In this document: positions 1 through 6,362 of the stretch, in pieces
Position numbering within the stretch: position 1 is the first letter of the stretch
How the letters are laid out: every line of letters starts with the position of its first letter
Origin: Ruminiclostridium sp.
GTDB lineage: Bacteria; Bacillota; Clostridia; Oscillospirales; Oscillospiraceae
Length of the DNA stretch: 9,467 nt
Assembly (NCBI GenBank): GCA_021442645.1
Contig: JABUSR010000194.1
Span: 1 to 9,467 of the forward strand
Reading direction: 5' to 3'
Translations under genes and position numbers: made by a program
Notes under the pieces: model-generated
Database searches by the model: none
Told to the model about the DNA's origin: nothing
The model's input: the letters and a program-made list of their open reading frames with translations, nothing else

Positions 1-426
1 GCCCGGAACATCCCAGACCTGGTGCCCGTGCTGGCCGCTGTGGCTGCCGCTACGCCGGGGGAGACCCGCATTACCGGGGCCGCCCGGCTCCGCATCAAGG
101 AGTCTGACCGGTTGGAGACCACCTGCCAGACCTTGAACGCCCTGGGGGGTGACGTGGAGGAGACGGAGGACGGCCTCCTCATCCGGGGGAAATCTCGGCT
201 CATCGGCGGCACGGTGGACGCCCAGAGGGACCACCGAGTGGCCATGCTGGCCGCTGTGGCTGCCGCAGTCTGTGCCTATCCGGTTACCGTCACCGGGGCC
301 GGGGCGGTGGCCAAGTCCTACCCTGCCTTCTGGCAGGACCTTGCCAGGTTGGGGAAAAATGTCATCGTTAAGAACGGACCCGGAGAGGATCTCCGGATCA
401 GACAGGAGGGAGGGGCCCACCTATGA
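1..426 (+). CDS. aroA: 3-phosphoshikimate 1-carboxyvinyltransferase (EPSP synthase), C-terminal part
   Basis: EPSP synthase joins shikimate-3-phosphate and phosphoenolpyruvate in the cytoplasm, the sixth step of the shikimate pathway. Only the last 141 residues are present; the gene runs in from the left edge in frame 1. Visible signatures are NIPDLVPVLA near residues 3-12 (its Asp matches the catalytic Asp313 of the E. coli enzyme), RLRIKESDRL at 29-38 (the Lys-Glu pair that contacts PEP and phosphate) and DHRVAM at 77-82 (the conserved active-site Arg). The usual family length is about 420-430 residues, so roughly two thirds is missing. The stop overlaps the aroC start as ATGA, so the two are probably co-translated. 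The family assignment is firm; the start and the upstream gene cannot be seen. Confidence 0.96.
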   Translation, partial: ARNIPDLVPVLAAVAAATPGETRITGAARLRIKESDRLETTCQTLNALGGDVEETEDGLLIRGKSRLIGGTVDAQRDHRVAMLAAVAAAVCAYPVTVTGAGAVAKSYPAFWQDLARLGKNVIVKNGPGEDLRIRQEGGAHL

Positions 427-1532
427 GCAGTATCTACTACGGTCACCTGACCGTTTCCATCTTTGGACAGTCCCACGGGCCGGGGATTGGGGTCACGATG
501 GACGGGCTCCCTGCCGGAGAGACTGTCAACCCGGAGGAGCTCCGGGCCTTTCTGGCCCGCCGTGCTCCCGGGCGCGACCCCTGGTCCACCACCCGGAAGG
601 AGGGGGACGAGCCCGAATTTCTCTCCGGCCTGTGGGAGGGGGTCACCTGTGGAGCACCGCTCACGGCGGTCATCCGCAACACCAACACCCGGTCGGGAGA
701 CTACGCCGGGCTGAAGGATATTCCCCGGCCCGGCCACGCCGATTATACCGCCCAGATGAAATACGGCGGATTCCAGGATGCGGCAGGCGGCGGACATTTC
801 TCCGGCCGGCTCACTGCTCCTCTGTGCATCGCTGGGGGTGTCTGCAAGCAACTCTTGGCCCGCCGGGGCATCTTCGTAGGGGGCCACATCGCCGCCATTG
901 GCGGGGTGGCCGACACATCATTTGACCCGGTGGGGCTCACCCAGTCCGAGCTTCTGGCTCCCGGCGAGAGGCCCTTCCCCGTCCTGAACGAGGCGGCCGG
1001 TGAAGAGATGAAGGCCGTCATTGCCGCCGCCAGGGCCGAACGGGACTCCGTGGGCGGGGTGGTGGAGTGTGCCGTCCTGGGTCTGCCTCCGGGGTTGGGG
1101 GACCCTATGCTGGAAGGCATGGAGAACCGCATCGCCCGGCTGGTCTTTGCTATCCCTGCTGTGAAGGGGGTGGAGTTCGGAGCCGGATTCCGGGCGGCAG
1201 AGCTCCGGGGCAGCGAGAACAACGATGCCTTCATCATGGACGGTGAGAGGGTCACCACCAGAACCAACCACGCTGGCGGGATTCTGGGGGGCATCACCAC
1301 CGGGATGCCCCTGGTGTTCCGGGCGGCAGTGAAGCCGACCCCATCCATCGGACGGGAGCAGGACAGTGTGAGCCTTTCCCGCCGGGAAAACACCAAGCTG
1401 GTCGTCCATGGCCGGCACGACCCCTGCATCGTCCCCCGGGCGGTGCCCTGTATGGAGGCAGTCGCTGCCATCGCCGTATATGATGCGCTCCTGGAGCAGG
1501 AGCAGACATACCAGAGGAGGAGAGACCTATGA
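423..1532 (+). CDS. aroC: Chorismate synthase
   Basis: This enzyme makes chorismate from EPSP by an FMN-dependent 1,4-elimination, the last step of the common aromatic pathway. The 369 residues match the usual 350-390. The N-terminal signature reads FGQSHGPGIGVTMDGLPAG (residues 14-32), with the catalytic-region His at 18; the commoner GESHG appears here as GQSHG. The central flavin/substrate region is GGGHFSGRLTAP near residue 122, the clostridial form rather than the E. coli GGGRSSARET form. The C-terminal signature RHDPCIVPRAVPCMEA (331-346) holds the conserved Arg and Asp. The ATG at 423 overlaps the aroA stop by 4 nt, and a purine-rich RBS (GGAGGGAGGGG, about 405-415) sits 7 nt before it. 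Its own stop overlaps pheA in the same way. Flavin reduction must come from elsewhere, since no reductase domain is present. Confidence 0.97.
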   Translation: MSSIYYGHLTVSIFGQSHGPGIGVTMDGLPAGETVNPEELRAFLARRAPGRDPWSTTRKEGDEPEFLSGLWEGVTCGAPLTAVIRNTNTRSGDYAGLKDIPRPGHADYTAQMKYGGFQDAAGGGHFSGRLTAPLCIAGGVCKQLLARRGIFVGGHIAAIGGVADTSFDPVGLTQSELLAPGERPFPVLNEAAGEEMKAVIAAARAERDSVGGVVECAVLGLPPGLGDPMLEGMENRIARLVFAIPAVKGVEFGAGFRAAELRGSENNDAFIMDGERVTTRTNHAGGILGGITTGMPLVFRAAVKPTPSIGREQDSVSLSRRENTKLVVHGRHDPCIVPRAVPCMEAVAAIAVYDALLEQEQTYQRRRDL

Positions 1533-2677
1533 GCCTGGAAGAACTGAGAAAAGAGATCGACGCCATCGACAATGTGCTGGTGCAGGCCTTTGTGGACCGG
1601 ATGGAAGTGGTGGGACGAATTGCCGCAGCCAAGCAGCAGAGCAACCGGCCGGTGATGGACGCCGCCCGGGAGCGGGCCAAGCTGGCAGACATCGCCTCCA
1701 AGCTCCCCCCGGAGCTGGAGCAGTACGGTTACTCCCTTTGGTCCATGCTCTTCGAGATCAGCAGGGGGTACCAGAGTGCCCTGGATCCTGCCCCCTCCCC
1801 CTTGCGGCTGGAGATTGAGAGGGCCATGGAGACTACCCCCAAGCTCTTTCCGCCTGCTGCTACGGTAGCCTGCCAGGGCACGGAAGGGGCTTACGCCCAG
1901 CTGGCCTGCGAGAAGGTCTTCAAGCACCCTCAAATCATGTACTTTGGTAGCTTTGACAGCGTCTTTTCCGCCGTGGAACAGGGCTTTTGCCAGTATGGCG
2001 TCCTCCCACTGGAGAACAGCACCGCCGGTTCCGTCACCCAGATTTATGACCTGATGCGGGAACACCGGTTTAAAATCGTCCGGGCCACCCGGCTGAAGAT
2101 CGACCACAATCTGCTGGCCCGTCGAGGGACCCGCCTGGAGGATGTGCGGGAGATCTATTCCCACCCCCAGGCCATCAGCCAGTGCAGCGGCTTCCTGGAG
2201 GGCCTGCGTAACCGGGGGGTCAAGGTGGTACCCTGTGAGAACACCGCTGTGGCTGCCCGGATGGTGGCCGACAGCGACCGGGCGGATACGGCCGCCATCT
2301 GCTCCTACAACTGCATGGAGCTCTACGGCCTGGAGCGCCTGGCTGCCGACATCCAGGACCAGGGGAACAACCACACCCGGTTTATTACCATCTCCAAAGA
2401 CCTGGAGATCTACCCCGGTGCGGACAAGACCAGCCTTATGATGGTGACACCCCACCGGCCCGGCGCCCTCTACCAGGTGCTGGCCCGATTCTACACCCTA
2501 GGGATCAATGTCATCAAGCTGGAGAGCCGCCCCATTCCCGGCAGAGATTTTGAGTTTATGTTTTACTTCGATTTGGAGACCTCAGTCTACTCCGACGAGT
2601 TCATCCGCATGATTGACGATCTGGATACCATCTGTGACGAATTCCAATATCTTGGCAGCTATAGTGAGGTGATTTGA
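1529..2677 (+). CDS. pheA: Bifunctional chorismate mutase / prephenate dehydratase (P-protein)
   Basis: This enzyme converts chorismate to prephenate and then to phenylpyruvate, committing carbon to phenylalanine. It has three domains in 382 residues. An AroQ-type helical chorismate mutase spans about 1-90; R7, R24, K35, D44, R47 and E48 align at a constant offset with the active-site residues R11, R28, K39, D48, R51 and E52 of E. coli PheA. The prephenate dehydratase domain runs from about V113, with GTEGAYAQLA, PLENSTAGSV and the catalytic-region motif NNHTRF (T283-R284-F285). A C-terminal ACT domain (about 300-382) contains GALYQ and ESRP (332-335), the usual phenylalanine-sensing motifs, so feedback inhibition by Phe is expected. 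GGAGG at 1516-1520 lies 8 nt before the ATG, which overlaps the aroC stop by 4 nt. No Tyr-branch dehydrogenase domain is present. Confidence 0.97.
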   Translation: MSLEELRKEIDAIDNVLVQAFVDRMEVVGRIAAAKQQSNRPVMDAARERAKLADIASKLPPELEQYGYSLWSMLFEISRGYQSALDPAPSPLRLEIERAMETTPKLFPPAATVACQGTEGAYAQLACEKVFKHPQIMYFGSFDSVFSAVEQGFCQYGVLPLENSTAGSVTQIYDLMREHRFKIVRATRLKIDHNLLARRGTRLEDVREIYSHPQAISQCSGFLEGLRNRGVKVVPCENTAVAARMVADSDRADTAAICSYNCMELYGLERLAADIQDQGNNHTRFITISKDLEIYPGADKTSLMMVTPHRPGALYQVLARFYTLGINVIKLESRPIPGRDFEFMFYFDLETSVYSDEFIRMIDDLDTICDEFQYLGSYSEVI

Positions 2678-3909
2678 TGAAATGCGGGCTGTTGGGCGAG
2701 AAGCTGGAGCACAGCTATTCCCCGGAACTTCATGCCTTCTTCGGGGGCTACGACTACGACCTCTTTGAAGTGCCTGCCCAGGACCTGGGGAGCTTTCTGA
2801 AGGCCCAGGATTTCCATGGGATCAATGTGACCATTCCCTACAAGACCACACTTTACGACCTGTGTGACAACCTAACTGAGGCCGCCCGGGCCATCGGCAG
2901 CGTGAACACGGTGGTGAAGCAGCCCGGTGGTTTCCTGCTGGGAGACAACACCGACGCCGCCGGCTTTGAGGGTATGGTCTGGAAGAGCCGGATCCGCATT
3001 CTGGGCCGAAAGTGCCTGGTGCTGGGCTCCGGCGGGGCCAGCATGGCGGTGCAGTACGTTCTGCGGAAGCTGGGGGCTGAGGAGATTACCGTAATCTCCC
3101 GGACCGGACCGGACAACTACGAAAACCTGGAACAGCACGCCGACGCCCAGGTGGTGGTGAACACCACCCCGGTGGGCATGTACCCCAATACCACAGACGC
3201 CCCTGTGGACCTGCGGCAATTCCCCCAGTGTGAGGGGGTGCTGGATGTGGTCTACAACCCTGCCCGGACGGCCCTCATCCAGCAGGCCGAGGCCCTGGGA
3301 ATCCCCTATCTGGGGGGGCTGTACATGCTGGTGGAGCAGGCCCGGTGCGCCAGCCAGATCTTCACCGGTCGTCCTCTGCAGGCCATTCGAACCAAGGAGG
3401 CCTACAGTGCCCTCAGAAGCCGGAAGGAGAACCGAATCCTGGTGGGGATGCCCGGCTGCGGTAAGAGCACCGTGGGTCGGGCTCTGGCAGAACTTCTGGA
3501 CCGCCCCTTCGTGGACAGTGATGTCGAACTGGAGCGCGTTCTGGGGATGTCTGCCGGGGACTACATCCTGAAGGCAGGGGAGGAGGCCTTCCGGGCCCAG
3601 GAGACTGCCCTGCTGGCCCGGCTAGGAAAGCTGTCCGGACTGATTATCGCCACCGGCGGCGGCTGTGTTACCCGGCCGGAGAACTACCCGCTGCTCCACC
3701 AGAACGGGACCATCATCTTCCTGGAGCGGGAGCTGTCCAAGATGCCAAAGAAAGGACGGCCCCTGTCCATGCGGGGGTCACTCCAGGATATGTACACCGT
3801 CCGGCTACCCCTGTATCGGCGGTTTGCCGACCTCACGGTGCCCAATGACGGGGACCCGGCAGAGGTGGCCCGAAACGTGGAGGAGGCCTATGAACATTTT
3901 AGTAATTAA
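2677..3909 (+). CDS. Fused shikimate dehydrogenase - shikimate kinase
   Basis: This single 410-residue chain carries two pathway steps: NADPH-dependent reduction of 3-dehydroshikimate, and ATP phosphorylation of shikimate. The AroE half (about 1-245) shows the shikimate-binding HSYSP (12-16), NVTIPYK with catalytic Lys56, GDNTDAAGF with catalytic Asp93, the dinucleotide-binding GSGGAS (117-122) and the closing GGLYMLVEQA helix. The AroK half (about 252-410) shows Walker A GMPGCGKST (257-265), DSD (280-282), FRAQE (R306, E309), the GGG loop (327-329), the lid motif GRPL (R361) and the shikimate-site R376. All key residues of both activities are present, so both are likely active. I place the start at the ATG at 2677, which overlaps the pheA stop by 1 nt (TGATG) with GAGGTGA just upstream; a TTG at 2674 would add one residue. 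The 3' end overlaps aroQ by 20 nt. Confidence 0.95.
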   Translation: MKCGLLGEKLEHSYSPELHAFFGGYDYDLFEVPAQDLGSFLKAQDFHGINVTIPYKTTLYDLCDNLTEAARAIGSVNTVVKQPGGFLLGDNTDAAGFEGMVWKSRIRILGRKCLVLGSGGASMAVQYVLRKLGAEEITVISRTGPDNYENLEQHADAQVVVNTTPVGMYPNTTDAPVDLRQFPQCEGVLDVVYNPARTALIQQAEALGIPYLGGLYMLVEQARCASQIFTGRPLQAIRTKEAYSALRSRKENRILVGMPGCGKSTVGRALAELLDRPFVDSDVELERVLGMSAGDYILKAGEEAFRAQETALLARLGKLSGLIIATGGGCVTRPENYPLLHQNGTIIFLERELSKMPKKGRPLSMRGSLQDMYTVRLPLYRRFADLTVPNDGDPAEVARNVEEAYEHFSN

Positions 3910-4333
3910 CGGCCCCAACCTAAACATGCTGGGCATCCGGGAGCCCGAACTCTACGGAAAGTCCGACTACGCTGCTCTGGTGGCGCTGGTGGAGGAGACC
4001 TGCGCCCGGGAGGGGATAGGGGTAGAACTCTTCCAGTCCAACCACGAGGGGGCCATCGTGGACAAAATCCAGGAGGCCTACGGGAAGAAGGACGGCATCG
4101 TGATCAACCCCGCCGCCTATACCCATACCAGCGTGGCCATTCTGGACGCGCTGAAAGCGGTGGCACTGCCCGCTGTGGAAGTCCATATCTCCGATGTGTC
4201 CTGCCGGGAGGACTTCCGTCAGGTGTCCTACCCGGGCATGGCCTGTATCAGGACCTTCATGGGTTTAGGCCTGGAGGGCTACTGCCATGCCATTCTCTAC
4301 CTGAAAGAATACCTGGAACACCGGGAAAAATAA
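3890..4333 (+). CDS. aroQ: Type II 3-dehydroquinate dehydratase
   Basis: This enzyme dehydrates 3-dehydroquinate to 3-dehydroshikimate, the third step of the pathway; the type II enzyme is a small flavodoxin-like dodecamer. The 147 residues match the family. Motifs seen are NGPNLNMLGIREPELYG (7-23; R17 and catalytic Tyr22), FQSNHEG (48-54), INPAAYTHTS (72-81; N73 and H79), VEVHIS (96-101; catalytic-region H99) and R106. The residue after HIS is Asp (102), where many homologues have Asn. The start lies inside the end of the shikimate dehydrogenase-kinase gene, giving a 20-nt overlap in another frame; GGAGG at 3879-3883 sits 6 nt upstream, so the RBS is itself within that coding sequence. This is the last gene of the operon before a strong hairpin. 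The symbol follows common usage for type II dehydroquinase (also called aroD in some genomes). Confidence 0.95.
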   Translation: MNILVINGPNLNMLGIREPELYGKSDYAALVALVEETCAREGIGVELFQSNHEGAIVDKIQEAYGKKDGIVINPAAYTHTSVAILDALKAVALPAVEVHISDVSCREDFRQVSYPGMACIRTFMGLGLEGYCHAILYLKEYLEHREK

Positions 4334-4338
4334 GACCA

Positions 4339-4373
4339 CCGGGACCCGTCTCAGGAAACGAGACGGGTCCCGG
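4339..4373 (+). terminator. Terminator of the aromatic operon
   Basis: This is a perfect 14-bp GC-rich inverted repeat (CCGGGACCCGTCTC and its complement) around a 7-nt loop, starting 5 nt after the aroQ stop. Three further pairs flank it beyond one mismatch (4335-4337 with 4375-4377). The following T-rich stretch (TTTGTCTT, 4377-4384) is interrupted, so it may be less sharp than a classic U-tract terminator. Confidence 0.8.
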
Positions 4374-4437
4374 AGGTTTGTCTTCCGGCGGGCGTGAACA
4401 AAGCTGTACAGAAAAAGTCCTGGATGCCGGCCGTTTG

Positions 4438-4472
4438 AAAAACAAAAACGGTGATTCTATACAGAATCACCG
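4438..4472 (-). terminator. Rho-independent terminator of the tRNA unit
   Basis: On the minus strand, a perfect 10-bp stem (CGGTGATTCT / AGAATCACCG) with a 4-nt loop is followed directly by TTTTTGTTTTT. It begins 5 nt after the 3' CCA of tRNA-Tyr, so it should end the Thr-Tyr transcript. Confidence 0.92.
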
Positions 4473-4477
4473 CTTCT

Positions 4478-4562
4478 TGGTGGAGGAGGGTGGATTCGAA
4501 CCACCGAAGTCGTCGACAACAGATTTACAGTCTGCCCCCTTTGGCCACTCGGGAACTCCTCC
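4478..4562 (-). tRNA. tRNA-Tyr (anticodon GTA)
   Basis: Read on the minus strand this folds as an 85-nt class II tRNA: a 7-bp acceptor stem (GGAGGAG with CTCCTCC), an anticodon stem GCAGA/TCTGT around loop CTGTAAA with anticodon GTA, a long variable arm, and a T arm GGTGG-TTCGAAT-CCACC. Discriminator A is followed by an encoded CCA (TGG on the plus strand at 4478-4480). It lies 9 nt downstream of tRNA-Thr in the same transcript. Confidence 0.96.
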
Positions 4563-4571
4563 TTATAAAAT

Positions 4572-4647
4572 TGGAGCTGGTGGACGGACTCGAACCCCCG
4601 ACCTGCTGATTACAAATCAGCTGCTCTACCAACTGAGCTACACCAGC
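4572..4647 (-). tRNA. tRNA-Thr (anticodon TGT)
   Basis: The minus strand gives a 76-nt cloverleaf: acceptor stem GCTGGTG/CACCAGC, D-arm region TAGCTCAGTTGGTAGAGCA, anticodon stem CTGAT/ATCAG around TTTGTAA with anticodon TGT (reads ACA and related Thr codons), a T arm with GTTCGAGTC, discriminator T and an encoded CCA. It is the first gene of the two-tRNA unit, about 36 nt after the predicted transcription start. Confidence 0.96.
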
Positions 4648-4689
4648 GTGCGTGCCGTCGTCGTTGCCATGTCGTCCGCAGCGAAGACT

Positions 4690-4718
4690 ACTATAGCAGA
4701 CGGCCCAACATTTGTCAA
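4690..4718 (-). promoter_or_regulatory. Promoter of the tRNA-Thr/tRNA-Tyr unit
   Basis: On the minus strand there is a consensus -35 TTGACA (4718-4713), a 17-bp spacer and a -10 TATAGT (4695-4690). Upstream (about 4731-4752) phased A- and T-tracts resemble an UP element, as is common at stable-RNA promoters. It accounts for transcription of both tRNAs. Confidence 0.88.
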
Positions 4719-4837
4719 CAAGTTTCTGCCAAAAAATGCGAACTTTTTTCGGCTCTCGGATATTTCGGGATCTGCCCGGGCCCATCGGGGAGACCTGCTC
4801 GGAACGACTCCAGCGAAAAAAGACGGGGGACTTTCCA

Positions 4838-4867
4838 TTGACAGGAGGGGGCCTTTCATAGGATAAT
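4838..4867 (+). promoter_or_regulatory. Promoter of the HD-domain gene
   Basis: A consensus -35 TTGACA (4838-4843), an 18-bp spacer and -10 GATAAT (4862-4867, one mismatch to TATAAT). Transcription would begin near 4874, giving a leader of about 26 nt before the ATG at 4900. It is divergent from the tRNA promoter. Confidence 0.75.
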
Positions 4868-4899
4868 AGAAAGAAAACCAACGGAAAGGGGGGCGCACC

Positions 4900-5520
4900 A
4901 TGCCTGAAAACCGAATCCTGTCCCTGCTGGAGGCAGGGGACTGGGGGGAAGACACACCCCTCATCCAGGGCCTCAAGGGGTGGACCTTCTACCCTCTGCT
5001 GCTGGAGGCCTACCGCACTATGGACGAGGACGCACTGTACAAGAGCAAGGTCCACGGAAGCGGGCACATCCACCGGGTGCTGCTCTTCGCAGCCCTCATT
5101 GCCTGGCGGGAGGACCTGGCCGAGGCGGACATCCGCCAGTTATTCCGGGCGGCCAGCTATCACGATGTGGGCCGCACCTTCGATGGCTTCGACCTCTATC
5201 ACGGGGTCCGATCCTCTCTGAAGCTGGAGGAGCTCACCGACCGGACCGGGGAGGATCTGGTGGAGCTCAAGGCGGCAGTCACTGCCCACGCCCACCCGGA
5301 CGCCGACATGGAGAGCATCCTGCGTTCCTTCCGGCCGGAGGACTACCCCCGTACCCTGGAGCTCACCCGCCTGCTCAAGGATGCGGATAACCTAGACCGG
5401 GTCCGGCTGAAGGATCTGGATGCCCGGTTTATCCGCCACGACTCCGCCAAGGAACTGGTCCCCTTTGCCTGGCGTCTGCTGGACTTGGACCAGGCCTGGA
5501 AGAAGGCACACACGACCTGA
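4900..5520 (+). CDS. HD-domain protein, putative metal-dependent phosphohydrolase
   Basis: The 206-residue soluble protein has the HD-superfamily metal-binding pattern: His in GHIHRV (H58), the HD pair in SYHDVGR (H88-D89) and a distal Asp in KDADNLDR (D163), with further histidines at 101, 130 and 132. HD proteins typically hydrolyse phosphomonoesters or phosphodiesters of nucleotides, but nothing here fixes the substrate. I see no signal peptide, membrane segment or partner domain such as RelA/SpoT synthetase, PDE or GGDEF. It looks monocistronic, with its own promoter upstream and a hairpin terminator 12 nt after the stop. A G-rich RBS (AAAGGGGGG, 4885-4893) sits 6 nt before the ATG. The fold is well supported; the function is unknown. 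Confidence 0.85.
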   Translation: MPENRILSLLEAGDWGEDTPLIQGLKGWTFYPLLLEAYRTMDEDALYKSKVHGSGHIHRVLLFAALIAWREDLAEADIRQLFRAASYHDVGRTFDGFDLYHGVRSSLKLEELTDRTGEDLVELKAAVTAHAHPDADMESILRSFRPEDYPRTLELTRLLKDADNLDRVRLKDLDARFIRHDSAKELVPFAWRLLDLDQAWKKAHTT

Positions 5521-5532
5521 CAGAAAAAGACT

Positions 5533-5569
5533 GAGGCGGCGCAAGAGATTCTTGCACCGCCTCTTCTCT
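5533..5569 (+). terminator. Terminator after the HD-domain gene
   Basis: A 14-bp stem (5533-5546 with 5550-5563, one C-A mismatch) with a GAT loop is followed by a pyrimidine-rich TTCTCT. The U-tract is imperfect, so some readthrough into queT is possible. Confidence 0.72.
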
Positions 5570-5625
5570 ATCCGACGGCCCTGGGGCGGCCTGAAAAAAG
5601 GCTGGCCTTTTTCCTCCGTTTATGG

Positions 5626-5729
5626 TAGACTACCTGCGACTGGTTTCCACACCCGGTCCAACCGGCGTTTACCGCCGCTGCATGGCTCGCGCACCATGTT
5701 CTAAATACCAAAATGGAGGAAATTCGCTC
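5626..5729 (+). promoter_or_regulatory. Candidate promoter and structured leader of queT
   Basis: A possible extended -10 (TGG-TAGACT, 5623-5631) with a poor -35 (TGGCCT, 5603-5608) would start transcription near 5638. The roughly 90-nt leader can form three consecutive short hairpins: 5653-5657 with 5661-5665, 5663-5667 with 5673-5677 (mutually exclusive with the first), and 5681-5685 with 5694-5698. An A-rich segment and the RBS GGAGG (5715-5719) follow, 10 nt before the ATG. queT genes are often under preQ1 riboswitch control, so a regulatory leader is plausible, but I cannot match this to a named preQ1 class by eye. The promoter itself is weak evidence. Confidence 0.35.
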
Positions 5730-6257
5730 ATGCGCTCAAAAACCCAACTGCTGGCTTTGAATGGAATCATCGCTGCGGCCTACGCTGCCCTCACCCTGGT
5801 GGCCTCCGCACTGAACCTGGCCTACGGGCCTGTTCAATTCCGCTTTTCTGAGGCCCTTACCGTTCTGCCCTTTCTCTTTCCCGGCACCTGGCCGGGGATT
5901 TTCCTGGGCTGTTTGCTGGCCAATTTGCTGAGCCCCTACGGCTTCCTGGATATTATCCTGGGCTCCCTGGCCAGCCTGCTGGCCGCTGTCATGACCGAGA
6001 AGGTGAGCCGCCGCTGGTTGGCCCCGCTGCCCCCGGTACTCTGGAACATGATTCTCATCGGCGGCATGCTGGCCTGGTATGAGGTGGGATTCACAGCCAG
6101 GTTCCTGCCTCTGTTTGCGGTCAATGCCCTTTGGGTGGGCATCGGCGAGGCCGTTGTCTGTTACCTGCTGGGTGGGATGCTCCTGAAGGCAGTACCCAGG
6201 GTGGGCTACCTGCGGCGGTTCGTTCCCGTGTCCCGGGGCGGCCTGGCCGGACAATAA
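5730..6257 (+). CDS. queT: QueT family transporter (queuosine-precursor ECF S component)
   Basis: A 175-residue, very hydrophobic membrane protein with about five or six transmembrane segments. The family hallmark GPVQFRFSEALTVLPFLFP (33-51) follows the first helix, and GCLLANLL then GSLASLLAA follow as in QueT homologues. QueT is the predicted substrate-specific S component that imports a queuosine precursor (preQ0, preQ1 or queuine) for tRNA wobble modification, working with the shared ECF ATPase and EcfT module encoded elsewhere. I chose the ATG at 5730 because it has GGAGG 10 nt upstream and the family-like start MRSKTQLLALNGIIAAAYA; the frame is open further upstream but without such support. 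It ends in a charged tail (RRFVPVSRGG) before a strong terminator. No queuosine-synthesis genes are adjacent. Confidence 0.9.
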   Translation: MRSKTQLLALNGIIAAAYAALTLVASALNLAYGPVQFRFSEALTVLPFLFPGTWPGIFLGCLLANLLSPYGFLDIILGSLASLLAAVMTEKVSRRWLAPLPPVLWNMILIGGMLAWYEVGFTARFLPLFAVNALWVGIGEAVVCYLLGGMLLKAVPRVGYLRRFVPVSRGGLAGQ

Positions 6258-6273
6258 AGAACAGAACAAAAGA

Positions 6274-6307
6274 CAGGGAACCCTGCGCGAGGGTCCCTGC
6301 CTTTTTT
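6274..6307 (+). terminator. Terminator after queT, probably bidirectional
   Basis: Stem CAGGGA(a)CCCT (6274-6284) pairs with AGGGTCCCTG (6290-6299) with one bulged A and a GCGCG loop, followed by CC and six Ts (6302-6307). On the minus strand the same hairpin is followed by TCTTTTGTTC, so it can also end the convergent nitrilase-family transcript. Confidence 0.88.
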
Positions 6308-6362
6308 GCTTCCGGAGAGGCATGGTACGGCGGCAAAGCCGAGCAGATATATTCCTATCGGC

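Noticed and set aside
743..2455. A 570-codon open frame on the minus strand opposite aroC and pheA
   Set aside because: It lies wholly antisense to two genes with full catalytic motifs, and its translation has no recognisable family features; long antisense frames are expected in GC-rich coding DNA.
2674..2676. TTG as the start of the shikimate dehydrogenase-kinase gene
   Set aside because: An ATG follows immediately at 2677, with better RBS spacing and a family-like N-terminus.
4378..4866. An open frame on the plus strand covering the tRNA region
   Set aside because: It spans two tRNA genes, their terminator and their promoter, and has no RBS or protein-family features.
5594..5612. AAAAAGG-CTGG-CCTTTTT hairpin as a second terminator before queT
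   Set aside because: The 7-bp stem is mostly A-T and weak; it could contribute, but the stronger hairpin at 5533-5563 already serves the upstream gene.
6338..6361. AGCCGA...TCGGCT inverted repeat downstream of the nitrilase-family gene as its terminator
   Set aside because: The stem is only 6 bp with a long loop and no T-tract; the bidirectional hairpin at 6274-6299 is a much better candidate.
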